Origin: an uncultured Ruminococcus sp.
GTDB taxonomy: Bacteria; Bacillota; Clostridia; Oscillospirales; Ruminococcaceae
NCBI GenBank assembly: GCA_900541495.1
Contig: UQKC01000011.1
Coordinates: 1 to 51,276 of the forward strand
DNA length: 51,276 nucleotides
Direction: 5' to 3'
Under the pieces are notes generated by a model, which was not told where the DNA came from, searched no databases, and worked only from the letters and a program-made list of their open reading frames with translations. The translations under genes and the position numbers were made by a program. Positions 7,987-16,175 of the stretch are shown here, piece by piece (the first letter of the stretch is position 1; each line of letters starts with the position of its first letter).

Positions 7987-8134
7987 TTTTGTTCCGCAAA
8001 TTTGTCACAAAGCGCTCAATTTCCTTTAAGCGAATTCCATATCCGCCCGATGCCAACCCTGTATTTTCGGCACATTTTCTGTCCTGTGCTGCAAGGCGTT
8101 CGCACAGTGCGCTAAAGAACAACCTCGTTTTCAA
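7952..8134 (-). other. Possible gene remnant ending in a repeat
   Basis: A 60-codon frame starting at a TTG with no good ribosome site (sequence LCERLAAQDRKCAENTGLAS... in part) shows protein-like composition but no family I recognise. Its last 12 or so codons and its stop are encoded by the dispersed AT-rich module (7952-7986). It could be the stub of a gene truncated by the repeat, or chance. The rest of this 370-nt gap contains the cdaA promoter (7899-7934) and the trmO promoter (8176-8204). Confidence 0.25.
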
Positions 8135-8175
8135 CTTCTACAAGATCGTCAGCTTATTTTTCCGAATTTTAAATG

Positions 8176-8204
8176 TTGCTTTTCCTGTCCGTATCTGATA
8201 AAAT
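8176..8204 (+). promoter_or_regulatory. Putative promoter of trmO
   Basis: TTGCTT (8176-8181), 17-nt spacer, TAAAAT (8199-8204), 32 nt upstream of the trmO start codon. Confidence 0.55.
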
Positions 8205-8235
8205 AAAAATATAAATCCAAAAAGGACAAACGAAA

Positions 8236-8913
8236 ATGAACGAACTCAAAATAATCGCACATATTGAAAACAGCTTTACGCAAAAATTCGGCGTTCCGCG
8301 GCAGAGCGGTCTTGCCGATGTCGTTTCCCGTATCGTTTTTGAGCCCGAATACCGCATTCCCGACGCTTTCCGCGGAATCGACGGCTACTCGTATTTGTGG
8401 CTTCTCTGGCTCTTTTCCGAAGCAAAGACGGACGGATTCTCTCCGACTGTACGCCCTCCGCGACTCGGCGGGAACAAGCGAATGGGCGTTTTTGCAACGC
8501 GTTCGCCGTTCCGACCAAACTCTATCGGTCTTTCCTCGGTGAAGCTTGAAAGGGTCAGCTTCGATGAAAAGGACTCGCCCGTGATATACGTCCGCGGTGC
8601 TGACCTTATGAACGGAACGCCGATAATCGACGTGAAACCGTATCTTTCCTACACCGACAGCCACCCCGATGCCGTGAACGGCTTCGCATTGGACACTACC
8701 GCTCCCGTTTTGTCGGTTATTTTCCCCGATGATCTGAAAAAGCTTGTGGGAGAAGAACTTTCGGCAGAACTGACGGAAATTCTTGTACAAGACCCTCGAC
8801 CGCAATATCAGAATGACTCCGAGAGGGTCTATTCGATGTCCTACGGCGGCTTAGATATTGATTTTTCGGTAAGTGAGGACGTTCTGACCGTTAGAAATAT
8901 ACGAAAAAAATGA
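8236..8913 (+). CDS. trmO: tRNA (adenine37-N6)-methyltransferase TrmO
   Basis: 225 residues of the TrmO/YaeB family, which uses SAM to methylate N6 of t6A37 in threonine tRNAs. Diagnostic motifs are RPPRLGGNKRMGVFATRSPF, continuing to RPNSIGLS (about 73-100), and DLMNGTPIIDVKPYLSYTDS (about 128-147), followed by a C-terminal region typical of the longer bacterial form (EILVQDPRPQYQ). The start has AAAGGAC upstream. It is monocistronic with its own promoter. Confidence 0.92.
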   Translation: MNELKIIAHIENSFTQKFGVPRQSGLADVVSRIVFEPEYRIPDAFRGIDGYSYLWLLWLFSEAKTDGFSPTVRPPRLGGNKRMGVFATRSPFRPNSIGLSSVKLERVSFDEKDSPVIYVRGADLMNGTPIIDVKPYLSYTDSHPDAVNGFALDTTAPVLSVIFPDDLKKLVGEELSAELTEILVQDPRPQYQNDSERVYSMSYGGLDIDFSVSEDVLTVRNIRKK

Positions 8914-9004
8914 CTTTTCCACCGATTTTTCTTTACAGTAATATTATCGGTTACAACATATCAGGTTCGAATTTGTAACTTTGCACAAATATAGGCTCGC
9001 AACA

Positions 9005-9033
9005 TTGACTTTTTTAAAGCAATATGGTAAAAT
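9005..9033 (+). promoter_or_regulatory. sigma-A promoter of glgP
   Basis: TTGACT (9005-9010), 17-nt spacer, TAAAAT (9028-9033). It implies a 5' leader of about 105 nt before the glgP start at 9148, in which I see no clear fold. Confidence 0.75.
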
Positions 9034-9147
9034 AAAGTGTAATTTTGTTGGAAAGAGATTCCGTTTTGGGCGAAAACGGCTTTCCGAATTACTGTTTAGC
9101 AAAAAATCATTCAACCATAAATCAACTGAAATGAGGGTATTTATACA

Positions 9148-11502
9148 ATGGATAAGGCACAATTCCTTGCAAAGATCAATGAGAATCTTATGACCGACGG
9201 CAGGACCGATATCAAGAACGCTACCGTCAAGCAGCTCCACAACGCTGTTTCAAGAGCTGTAATGAGCGATATCATTCCACTCTGGAACGAAACCGAGAAC
9301 CGCCACGCAAGCGGCAGAAGAGCATATTATCTTTCCGCCGAGTTCCTTATGGGACGTGCAGTCTACAACAACCTTTACTGCGCAGGACTTCTCGGCGAAG
9401 CAAAGGAAATTTTCGCTGAAAACGGCATTGACATCAACTGTATGGAAGAAGTTGAGGACGCTGCTCTCGGCAACGGCGGCCTTGGCAGACTTGCAGCCTG
9501 CTTCCTTGATTCCGCCGCTGCCTGCGATATCCCGCTCAACGGCTATGGTATCCGCTATCGCTACGGCCTTTTCAAGCAGTCTATCGGCAACGGCTTCCAG
9601 CAGGAAACCGCAGATAACTGGCTCGCTTACGGTGATGCTTGGAGCGTTCGCTGCGAATCGGACACTGTAAGAGTTGACTTCGGCGATCAGTCCGTTATGG
9701 CTGTTCCTTATGATGTTCCTATCATCGGCTACGGCAGAAAGGCTGTAAATACGCTTCGTCTTTGGCAGGCTGAGCCCGTAAAGGGCTTCGATTTCGGCGC
9801 ATTCGACAGACAGGACTATGAAAAGGCTTCCGAAAGCACGGTCCTTGCCGAAGCTATCTCCGATGTTCTTTACCCGAACGACAACTACGAAAAGGGACTT
9901 CGTCTCCGTCTGAAGCAGCAGTATTTCTTCGTATCTGCTTCAATTCAGGATATTATCAGAAAGTACAAGAAAACTCACGGAAATGACTTCTCCGAGTTTG
10001 CAAAGTGCTTTGCACTCCAGCTCAACGATACTCACCCGACAGTTGCTATCCCCGAGCTCATCAGAATATTTATGTTCAAAGAGGGTATGAGCTTCGGCGA
10101 GGCATTCGACATCACACAGAAGACCTGCAACTACACCAACCACACCGTTATGGCAGAAGCACTCGAAAAGTGGAACGCTGACCTCTTTAAGAGCGTTCTT
10201 CCTACCGTTTACGAGATCGTTCTGCTCATCAACGAGCACCTCAAAAAGTACCTCGCTTCTATCGGTCAGACCGAAAATCAGATCAATCAGAAGCTTATCT
10301 ATGACGGCGACCGTATCCATATGGCAAGAATGGCTATCTTCGCTTCTTCCCACACAAACGGCGTTGCACAGCTTCATACCGATATCCTTAAAAATGACGT
10401 TCTCAAGGACTGGTACGACATCTTCCCCGAAAGATTCCAGAACAAGACAAACGGCATTACACCGAGAAGATGGCTCGGACTTTGCAACGAGGAGCTTTCT
10501 TCACTTATCACGGAAAAGATCGGCGACGACTGGATAACAGACCTTTCCGAGCTCAAGCAGCTTGAAAAATTCGTCGATGACAGAGATACTATCAACCGCT
10601 TTATGGAGATCAAGCGCACAAAGAAGCAGCAGCTCTGCGACTATATCGCAAAGCACGAGGGCGTTCTTCTCAGCCCTGACTTCGTGTTCGATATTCAGGT
10701 AAAGCGTCTGCACGAATATAAGCGTCAGCTTCTTAACGCATTCTCGATAATGGATCTCTATTTCCAGATCAAGGAGCATAAGCTTCCCGATCTCCAGCCG
10801 ACTGCGTTCATCTTCGGCGCAAAGGCCGCTCCTGCATACCGCAGAGCAAAGGGCATCATCAAGTATATCAACGAGGTCGCAAACCTTGTTAACAATGACC
10901 CCGAAACAAGAGATAAGCTCAAAGTTATCTTCGTCCAGAACTACAACGTTTCCTACGCAGAAAAGCTTATCCCTGCCGCTGATATCTCCGAGCAGATCTC
11001 CACAGCAGGTCTTGAAGCTTCGGGTACGGGCAATATGAAGTTCATGCTCAACGGTGCAGTTACCCTCGGTACATTCGACGGCGCAAATGTTGAGATCGTT
11101 GAAGAAGCAGGCTGGGAGAACGAGTATATCTTCGGCTGCCGCGTTGAGGAGATCGAAAAGATCAAGCCGACATACAGACCAAAGGAGAAGATCTACTACA
11201 AGAACGAGCGCGTAAAGCGTATAGTAAATACCCTCGTTGACGGCACATTTAACGACGGTGATACCGGTATGTTCGGCGAGCTTTACAATGCACTCATCAA
11301 CGGTACAAGCTGGCACAAGCCCGATAACTACTTCCTCCTTGCAGACCTCGAAGGCTATGTAGATACAAAGCTTCGCGCTCTCTACGACTACAAGAACAGA
11401 GAAGTATTCTCGAAGAAGTGCTGGATGAACATTGCAAACAGCGGCAAGTTCTCCTCCGACAGAACCGTTACTCAGTACGCTGAGGAGCTTTGGAAACTTT
11501 AA
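9148..11502 (+). CDS. glgP: Glycogen/maltodextrin phosphorylase
   Basis: 784-residue GT35 family phosphorylase, which releases glucose 1-phosphate from alpha-1,4-glucans using pyridoxal phosphate. Visible landmarks are AYYLSAEFLMGRAVYNNL, the NGGLGRLAACFLDS block, FDIQVKRLHEYKRQLLN and the PLP-lysine motif EASGTGNMKFMLNGA (lysine near 631). The length is close to that of bacterial phosphorylases lacking the long eukaryotic N-terminal extension. It stands alone with no other glycogen genes next to it. The stop codon is followed at once by an AT-rich dispersed module, and the terminator-like hairpin at 11622-11670 follows. Confidence 0.95.
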   Translation: MDKAQFLAKINENLMTDGRTDIKNATVKQLHNAVSRAVMSDIIPLWNETENRHASGRRAYYLSAEFLMGRAVYNNLYCAGLLGEAKEIFAENGIDINCMEEVEDAALGNGGLGRLAACFLDSAAACDIPLNGYGIRYRYGLFKQSIGNGFQQETADNWLAYGDAWSVRCESDTVRVDFGDQSVMAVPYDVPIIGYGRKAVNTLRLWQAEPVKGFDFGAFDRQDYEKASESTVLAEAISDVLYPNDNYEKGLRLRLKQQYFFVSASIQDIIRKYKKTHGNDFSEFAKCFALQLNDTHPTVAIPELIRIFMFKEGMSFGEAFDITQKTCNYTNHTVMAEALEKWNADLFKSVLPTVYEIVLLINEHLKKYLASIGQTENQINQKLIYDGDRIHMARMAIFASSHTNGVAQLHTDILKNDVLKDWYDIFPERFQNKTNGITPRRWLGLCNEELSSLITEKIGDDWITDLSELKQLEKFVDDRDTINRFMEIKRTKKQQLCDYIAKHEGVLLSPDFVFDIQVKRLHEYKRQLLNAFSIMDLYFQIKEHKLPDLQPTAFIFGAKAAPAYRRAKGIIKYINEVANLVNNDPETRDKLKVIFVQNYNVSYAEKLIPAADISEQISTAGLEASGTGNMKFMLNGAVTLGTFDGANVEIVEEAGWENEYIFGCRVEEIEKIKPTYRPKEKIYYKNERVKRIVNTLVDGTFNDGDTGMFGELYNALINGTSWHKPDNYFLLADLEGYVDTKLRALYDYKNREVFSKKCWMNIANSGKFSSDRTVTQYAEELWKL

Positions 11503-11756
11503 TTCAATGCGTAATTATTTATGAACCGTAAAATTACGTTGCAAACCCGATATTTTGGACAAATTTCCCCATAAGGGCGGGTCACCCGACCCACGCCGAA
11601 GAGGCGTTTGTGAAATAAACGAACGACCTTGCTTTCAACGGTTTTAGCCGATGAAAACAAGGTCGTTTTTGTTATGCAGTAAACAATACAGAAATATATG
11701 CACCAAAAATCGCTTCACGATTTGGGACGGGAAACCCATTTCCTACAGAATTCAAT
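11503..11756 (-). repeat. Composite repeat element B
   Basis: Second copy of the composite element at 3658-3900, in inverse orientation. Shared blocks are GCGTAATTATTTATG, CGTAAAATTACGTTGCAAAC, TTTCCCCATAAGGGCGG, the GTCACCCG palindrome, the TTGTTATGC tract, TATGCACC and AATCGCTTCACGATT. The central hairpin (11622-11670) differs in sequence from that of element A. Like element A it lies between convergent genes. Confidence 0.8.
11622..11670. terminator. Terminator-like hairpin inside element B
   Basis: AACGACCTTG pairs with CAAGGTCGTT, extended by TTTCA/TGAAA and CGG/CCG with mismatches, then TTTTT on the right. It is the expected terminator for glgP and may also act for the minus-strand gene ending at 11883. 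Confidence 0.65.
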
Positions 11757-11775
11757 ACGAATTTACAGAATATAA

Positions 11776-11875
11776 TACTAAACACCAATAAAACTATAGA
11801 CAAAAAATCGGCACAAAACCCATATATCAGAGTTTTTGCTTGATTTTTTGTATAGTTTTTAATTGGTGTTTAGTA
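11776..11875. mobile_element. MITE, CTAAACACCAAT family
   Basis: A 100-bp element with ends TACTAAACACCAATAAAACT and its inverted counterpart AGTTTTTAATTGGTGTTTAG, giving terminal inverted repeats of about 35 bp that continue through TATAGACAAAAAATC. Each end is bounded by TA, consistent with TA target duplication as in IS630/Tc1-type elements. There is no coding capacity. Another copy begins at 51245. Confidence 0.75.
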
Positions 11876-11876
11876 T

Positions 11877-11910
11877 AAATAATTACACATTACGAATTAC
11901 GCATTGAATT
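11877..11910. repeat. AT-rich module supplying a stop codon
   Basis: On the minus strand it reads TTCAATGCGTAATTCGTAAT and then GTGTAA, forming the last seven sense codons and the stop of the ATPase-like gene at 11883-12392. Confidence 0.75.
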
Positions 11911-12392
11911 ATTGCGGCAATGATCGCAGGCAAATACCACCCCATAACGAACATCGCAAGCGTGATGATGCATACCAGCACTTCCAATATCTTCGGACGG
12001 CGCTTTTCTTTTATGCTTTCGACAGCGGATAAAAACACGTCCCAAATTATAATTATGTACGCCGCGATATAAAGGAAAAGCGATGCCGTTTCTGCACCGA
12101 AATGCGCTGTAACCGCACCCGCCGCGGCAAACAGAACTGTCACGGCTATCCTCAGCACGAATTTCAGCCGTGAATGTGCTTTTTTCGGCTTTGCTTCGTC
12201 ATTTCTGCCGCCCATTGCTTCGATATAGCCCTCAACAGCGCTTTTTACGACATTTTCCGAGCCGTTCGGCGAAAGAGTTATCACAATTTCTTCCCCGTCA
12301 TACTCCGCACTGCCAACGCCGTTCATATTTCGGGCGAATGCACACGCTCTCTCGGCTATTTCGTCGTTCTGAAGCTTTATTTTTATCTCCAT
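11883..12392 (-). pseudogene. N-terminal fragment of a heavy-metal P1B-type ATPase, probably truncated
   Basis: 169 residues from an ATG at 12392 preceded by GGAG. Residues 1-70 look like a divergent metal-associated (HMA-like) ferredoxin fold without the CxxC pair. Residues about 85-165 carry membrane helices (LKFVLRIAVTVLFAAAGAVTA, LFLYIAAYIIIIWDVFLSAV, ILEVLVCIITLAMFVMGWYL) laid out like the first helices of Cd/Zn/Co-transporting ATPases. The actuator, phosphorylation and nucleotide-binding domains are absent, and the frame ends inside a dispersed repeat. I infer a remnant, although a retained short membrane protein cannot be excluded. An intrinsic terminator separates it from the SPFH gene. 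Confidence 0.55.
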
Positions 12393-12402
12393 AATATTCT
12401 CC

Positions 12403-12435
12403 GAAAAGAAACCCCTGCGCATTGTTCGCAGGGGT
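12403..12435 (-). terminator. Terminator after the SPFH gene
   Basis: On the minus strand ACCCCTGCG and CGCAGGGGT form a perfect 9-bp stem with a 7-nt loop, followed by TTTCTTTTC. It begins 6 nt after the SPFH stop codon. Confidence 0.7.
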
Positions 12436-12441
12436 CGTTTA

Positions 12442-13359
12442 TTATTCATCGTTTGAGTTCGATGTATCAGTATCCGTTGTTTCGGGAGCGGTGTAAACGG
12501 GCGCTGAGCTGCTCGGCTTATCCTCTTTCTCTATCTGTTCGAGAAGAGCGGTGATGTCGATGAGCATTGAGCCGTTCTCACCTGCAACTGTCGGGAGCTT
12601 GCCGTCCCATTTGTCTATGTAGCTCATAAGAAGCACTTCGGGCGTTATCTGCTCGGATTTGAGCCTGTAAGCTTCGGCTTCTGCCTGAGCCTCGGCAACC
12701 GTCTGCTCGGCTTCGACCTTTACACGCTGCAAGTCCTGCTCGGCTTTGAGGGCGTTCTGCTGAGCCGTCTGCTTTGCTTCGACTGCGGCGTTATATTCAT
12801 CGGTGAAGTCGAACGAAATGATGTTGAATATCTGAACATCGATGCCGTAAGAACCTATCTTATCTTTGAGCTGTTCGCTCATAAGGTCGCTGACGTTCTG
12901 TCGGTTCGTGATAAGCTCCTCCGCTGTGAAGCGCGCAGTTACAGCCTTTACGCACTCCTGAACGGCAGGAATGATTATCACTGATTCATAGTCCATACCG
13001 ATGTTTTTATACACCGATGCAGAATAAGAATTCATTACCTTGTAGTTCACTGCAATAGTCGAGCGCACCGTCTGCAAGTCCTTTGAAGCGGACGAACAAT
13101 CAGCTTCGGCTTTGAGTACGCGGTTATCGACAAGAACTATCTTCTGCACGAACGGTATCTTGAAGTGCAGTCCCTCGGTCAGAACGCTGTCCGAAACCTT
13201 TCCGAACGTCGTCACAACTCCCGAGTGACCTGCCGTTACCGCCGTGAACGAGTTGAGTATAACTATCACAAGCGCAAGGATAATTATGACCGTCGCAACG
13301 ATTTTTCCTGCCGAACGCGCAGGCTTAACATTGATGATATTTCCGTCATTATTGCTCAT
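12442..13359 (-). CDS. SPFH/prohibitin-family membrane protein
   Basis: 305 residues with one N-terminal membrane helix (about 19-41), then the SPFH domain (VTAGHSGVVTTFGKVSDSVL ... FTAEELITNRQNVSDLM ... YGIDVQIFNIISFDF). An Ala/Glu/Gln-rich coiled coil (about 190-245) and a low-complexity Ser/Thr/Glu tail follow. Family members form oligomeric rings at membranes and influence protease access or membrane domains; the bacterial substrate is not evident here. It is the last intact gene downstream of ricT and the 127-residue membrane protein, and ends at a clear terminator. Confidence 0.88.
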   Translation of the reverse strand: MSNNDGNIINVKPARSAGKIVATVIIILALVIVILNSFTAVTAGHSGVVTTFGKVSDSVLTEGLHFKIPFVQKIVLVDNRVLKAEADCSSASKDLQTVRSTIAVNYKVMNSYSASVYKNIGMDYESVIIIPAVQECVKAVTARFTAEELITNRQNVSDLMSEQLKDKIGSYGIDVQIFNIISFDFTDEYNAAVEAKQTAQQNALKAEQDLQRVKVEAEQTVAEAQAEAEAYRLKSEQITPEVLLMSYIDKWDGKLPTVAGENGSMLIDITALLEQIEKEDKPSSSAPVYTAPETTDTDTSNSNDE

Positions 13360-13416
13360 TTGTCAAAAATTCCTTTCGGGTCAAAAATTATTTGATGAAG
13401 TCAGTCTTCAATGAAA

Positions 13417-13800
13417 TTAGTCTTCATTATCTTCGGGAAGATCCTTTTCATCTATCTTCTTGTTATCAACGCCAAGGCTGTAGCTTTCGATATCATCGGG
13501 GTCGTCGATGTAATAGCTGTAATCCTCGACCTTTTCTTTTTTCCTTGTCTTGCAGGACTTAACGAGCGCAACGACAGAAACCGCAAGTGCCGCTGCGGAG
13601 AGGACCATACTGATAACTCCGAGAGTTATAGCGATAGCCCTTACCTTTTTTACATTGTACTGAGCGAGCTTTGCCTTTGTGTCGTAAAGCTTTTCCTTTG
13701 TATTGCTGAGCGCAGCCTTAGTGCTGTCCCACTTGTCTTCGAGCAGATCCTTAGTTCCGTCGATAAATCTTTTTGTTTCAATAATTTTTTTGATGATCAT
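13417..13800 (-). CDS. Small membrane protein with coiled-coil N-terminus
   Basis: 127 residues with no family I can name. Residues 1-50 are amphipathic and rich in Lys, Asp and Thr (TKDLLEDKWDSTKAALSNTK), suggesting a coiled coil. One membrane helix follows (about 56-82, AIAITLGVISMVLSAAALAVSVVAL), then a highly acidic tail ending DLPEDNED. GGAGGG precedes the ATG. It lies 20 nt downstream of ricT and 57 nt upstream of the SPFH gene, so it is probably co-transcribed with both. Confidence 0.75.
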   Translation of the reverse strand: MIIKKIIETKRFIDGTKDLLEDKWDSTKAALSNTKEKLYDTKAKLAQYNVKKVRAIAITLGVISMVLSAAALAVSVVALVKSCKTRKKEKVEDYSYYIDDPDDIESYSLGVDNKKIDEKDLPEDNED

Positions 13801-13820
13801 AAAACTGTCCCTCCAAATTA

Positions 13821-14687
13821 TTACTTATCTTCAAGTGATTTGAGTGCCTTTACTTCGTCACGGTCGACCTTTATCTTGCCGTCACGAATGACCGTTACCT
13901 CGGACTTGTCGAATACAACCGACGGATCGTCCGACTTTTCGGGCTTTACTTTGAGCTTGCCCGTGAGAAGATTCACTTCCTCAACATAGCCTTTGAATTT
14001 TTCCGTGCTGACATAAGCGCCGACCTTCGGCGTTGTTTTGAGCAAGTCTTCATAAGCCTCCTGCTCGTGCTTCAGGCAGCACATCAGGCGTCCGCACGTT
14101 CCCGAAATTTTCGTCGGGTTGAGCGAAAGTCCCTGCTCCTTTGCCATTTTGATAGAAACAGGCTGAAAATCGCCGAGGAATGACTTGCAGCAGAATTCTC
14201 TTCCGCAAATTCCAAGTCCGCCGAGAAGCTTTGCCTCGTCACGAACACCTATCTGGCGAAGTTCAATTCTCGTTCTGAACACGGACGCAAGGTCTTTTAC
14301 AAGCTCACGGAAGTCAACTCTCGTTTCCGCCGTGAAATAGAAAAGTATCTTGTTGTTGTCGAATGTACATTCAACATCGACAAGCTTCATATCCAGCTTA
14401 TGCGCCGCGATCTTTTCCTGACATATCTTGAAAGCGTCCTTTTCTTTCTGCTTGTTCTGCTCGACCGTTTTAAGGTCAGCCTCGGTCGCCTTGCGGATAA
14501 TGTCCTTTAACGGCTTGACGATCCTGCTGTCATCGACCTGCTTGTTTGCAAGTGCGACCTCGCCGCATTCAACGCCTCTCGCCGTTTCTACTATAACTTT
14601 TTCGCCGACAGAAAGCTTCTGCTTTCCCGGGGAAAAATAATAAACTTTGCCTGCGCTCTTAAAGCGCACTCCGATAATTTCCGCCAT
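13821..14687 (-). CDS. ricT: PSP1-domain protein RicT (YaaT)
   Basis: 288 residues of the RicT/YaaT family. The PSP1 core carries two cysteine clusters, GICGREFCCKSF (about 158) and GTCGRLMCCLKHE (about 196), which in B. subtilis RicT take part in Fe-S cluster binding by the RicA-RicF-RicT complex. That complex affects RNase Y specificity and sporulation or competence signalling. Gene order darA-holB-ricT is conserved with the B. subtilis yaaQ-holB-yaaT region, which supports the call. The start codon has AAAGGACG upstream. Confidence 0.92.
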   Translation of the reverse strand: MAEIIGVRFKSAGKVYYFSPGKQKLSVGEKVIVETARGVECGEVALANKQVDDSRIVKPLKDIIRKATEADLKTVEQNKQKEKDAFKICQEKIAAHKLDMKLVDVECTFDNNKILFYFTAETRVDFRELVKDLASVFRTRIELRQIGVRDEAKLLGGLGICGREFCCKSFLGDFQPVSIKMAKEQGLSLNPTKISGTCGRLMCCLKHEQEAYEDLLKTTPKVGAYVSTEKFKGYVEEVNLLTGKLKVKPEKSDDPSVVFDKSEVTVIRDGKIKVDRDEVKALKSLEDK

Positions 14688-14767
14688 TTTTCGTCCTTTC
14701 GTTTTTATTTTTGGAAAAGCCGATCAAAACATTCCGACCGACATTCCCATAGCCGCTTCGTGCGGCG

Positions 14768-15745
14768 TCATATGATCTCACCGCAAAGCGCAGACATCGC
14801 CAGCGGTACATTTATATTTGCATTGCAGTAATTTATATTCTTTCCGATAATCTCGTGAATATGAAGCGCTTTTTTGAAAGACATTCTTTCCGCAAGCTTT
14901 TTTGCGCCGTCCCTGCAGCAGCCGATGAAAACAGCATTTTCGCCGTAGAGCCGCACCTCGCAGACATCGCGCATCACTTTGTCGAGCATCACAAGGATAT
15001 CCTTGACATTGTCGCGGTTCTCGCCTATCCCCGCAAGGACTCTGCAAAGTCCGTATTCGTCCGATGAAGCCATACAGGCGACTATCTTCCTGCAAAGCTC
15101 GGCGGCTTCAAGACCTTCGCCGTCAATACAGCTTTCACACCGTCCGATGTTTCCGTGAAAAGCTTCGACCGCGCTCTGTATCTGCTCCTCGGTGTAAACA
15201 CCCTTTTCACGAAGCGCCGCCGCACATTCTTCATCACTGCACTCGGGTATACCGAGCGTTATAACTCGCGAAAGTATTGTCGGGAGAAAAGTTCCCTTGC
15301 TCTGCGCCGTGAAGATGAAATACGCATAATCGGGCGGCTCTTCTATCAGCTTTAAGAGAATATTCTGCGTTCTCTCCTGCAGGCTTTCGCAGTCGGGGAG
15401 AATGTATATCTTAGCGTCGCAGTCGTTCGGCATCGTGTAAGCATCGTCATACATTTCGCGTATGGTTTCCGCTTTATATACAAGCGTTTTGCCGCTCCGC
15501 TCAGGAGTTATCACATCGGGGTGAGTTCCCTCGTCTATCCTTTTGCACTGGCGGCATACTCCGCAGGGAACGCCGTCCTGCCTGTTTTCGCAAAGGACAG
15601 ACTTCGCGATATAAAGTGCGCAGGTCTTTTTTCCAACGCCCTTTTCACCCGTCAGCAAAAAGCCGTGAGCCGTGCGTCCGTGCGTTACCATTGCCTTTAT
15701 CGGCTCGGTCACGCTCGCTTTTCCGTATAAAGTTTTTGCACTCAT
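14768..15745 (-). CDS. holB: DNA polymerase III subunit delta prime
   Basis: 325 residues of the clamp-loader AAA+ family. Walker A is GEKGVGKKT (33-41), the zinc module uses C52, C61, C64 and C67, and IEEPPDYAYFIFTAQ and ILSRVITL match the sensor-1 region. As usual for delta prime subunits it is not expected to hydrolyse ATP efficiently; it helps load the sliding clamp. Its ATG overlaps the darA stop (4-nt ATGA overlap), which indicates translational coupling. Confidence 0.93.
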   Translation of the reverse strand: MSAKTLYGKASVTEPIKAMVTHGRTAHGFLLTGEKGVGKKTCALYIAKSVLCENRQDGVPCGVCRQCKRIDEGTHPDVITPERSGKTLVYKAETIREMYDDAYTMPNDCDAKIYILPDCESLQERTQNILLKLIEEPPDYAYFIFTAQSKGTFLPTILSRVITLGIPECSDEECAAALREKGVYTEEQIQSAVEAFHGNIGRCESCIDGEGLEAAELCRKIVACMASSDEYGLCRVLAGIGENRDNVKDILVMLDKVMRDVCEVRLYGENAVFIGCCRDGAKKLAERMSFKKALHIHEIIGKNINYCNANINVPLAMSALCGEII

Positions 15746-16068
15746 ACCTTTTCAAAGCGTTCAATATCGGTGACGAAAATAGTTGCGCCGCCGACGGGAA
15801 CTTCGAGCGGAAAAGATGTTGACTGCATATCAACGCCGCCCATTGTCGAAGCAGGAACATACTGCTTTCTTCTTCTCGAGCAGTGCTTTATGATGTCGAT
15901 TATCTCATCGACCTGACTGTCCTCGGAGCAAACGAGGAACGTTGTGTTTCCCGCCATAAGGAATCCGCCCGTTGAAGCGAGCTTTGTAGCGGAAAAGCCT
16001 GCTTTTGTAAGATTAGATGAAACAGCGTGGCTGTCATCGTTGTTTACGATAGCATATATAAGTTTCAT
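15742..16068 (-). CDS. darA: Cyclic di-AMP receptor DarA (PII-like)
   Basis: 108 residues of the PII-like family formerly called YaaQ/DUF970, which binds c-di-AMP as a trimer in Gram-positive bacteria. Hallmarks are the ferredoxin-like start MKLIYAIVNNDDS, TKLASTGGFLMAGNTTFLVC and the C-terminal EVPVGGATIFVTDIERFEKV. The start has AAAGGACAG upstream. The downstream effector is not known from sequence. Its synthase genes cdaA-cdaR are also in this window. Confidence 0.94.
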   Translation of the reverse strand: MKLIYAIVNNDDSHAVSSNLTKAGFSATKLASTGGFLMAGNTTFLVCSEDSQVDEIIDIIKHCSRRRKQYVPASTMGGVDMQSTSFPLEVPVGGATIFVTDIERFEKV

Positions 16069-16175
16069 TTTTATCTGTCCTTTCGGTTTTATGCGGTCGG
16101 TATCTGCCCAATCGTTCCGTGCGAAAAGTCACGGTAATATGTAATTGAGGGTATTCCAAAGGGTATTCCCTTTTT

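Noticed and set aside
8944..9240. 98-codon minus-strand frame before and into glgP
   Set aside because: Overlaps the glgP promoter and start, has no ribosome site and no recognisable motif.
10501..11316. 271-codon open frame antisense to glgP
   Set aside because: Shadow frame opposite conserved phosphorylase motifs, with cysteine-rich, non-protein-like composition.
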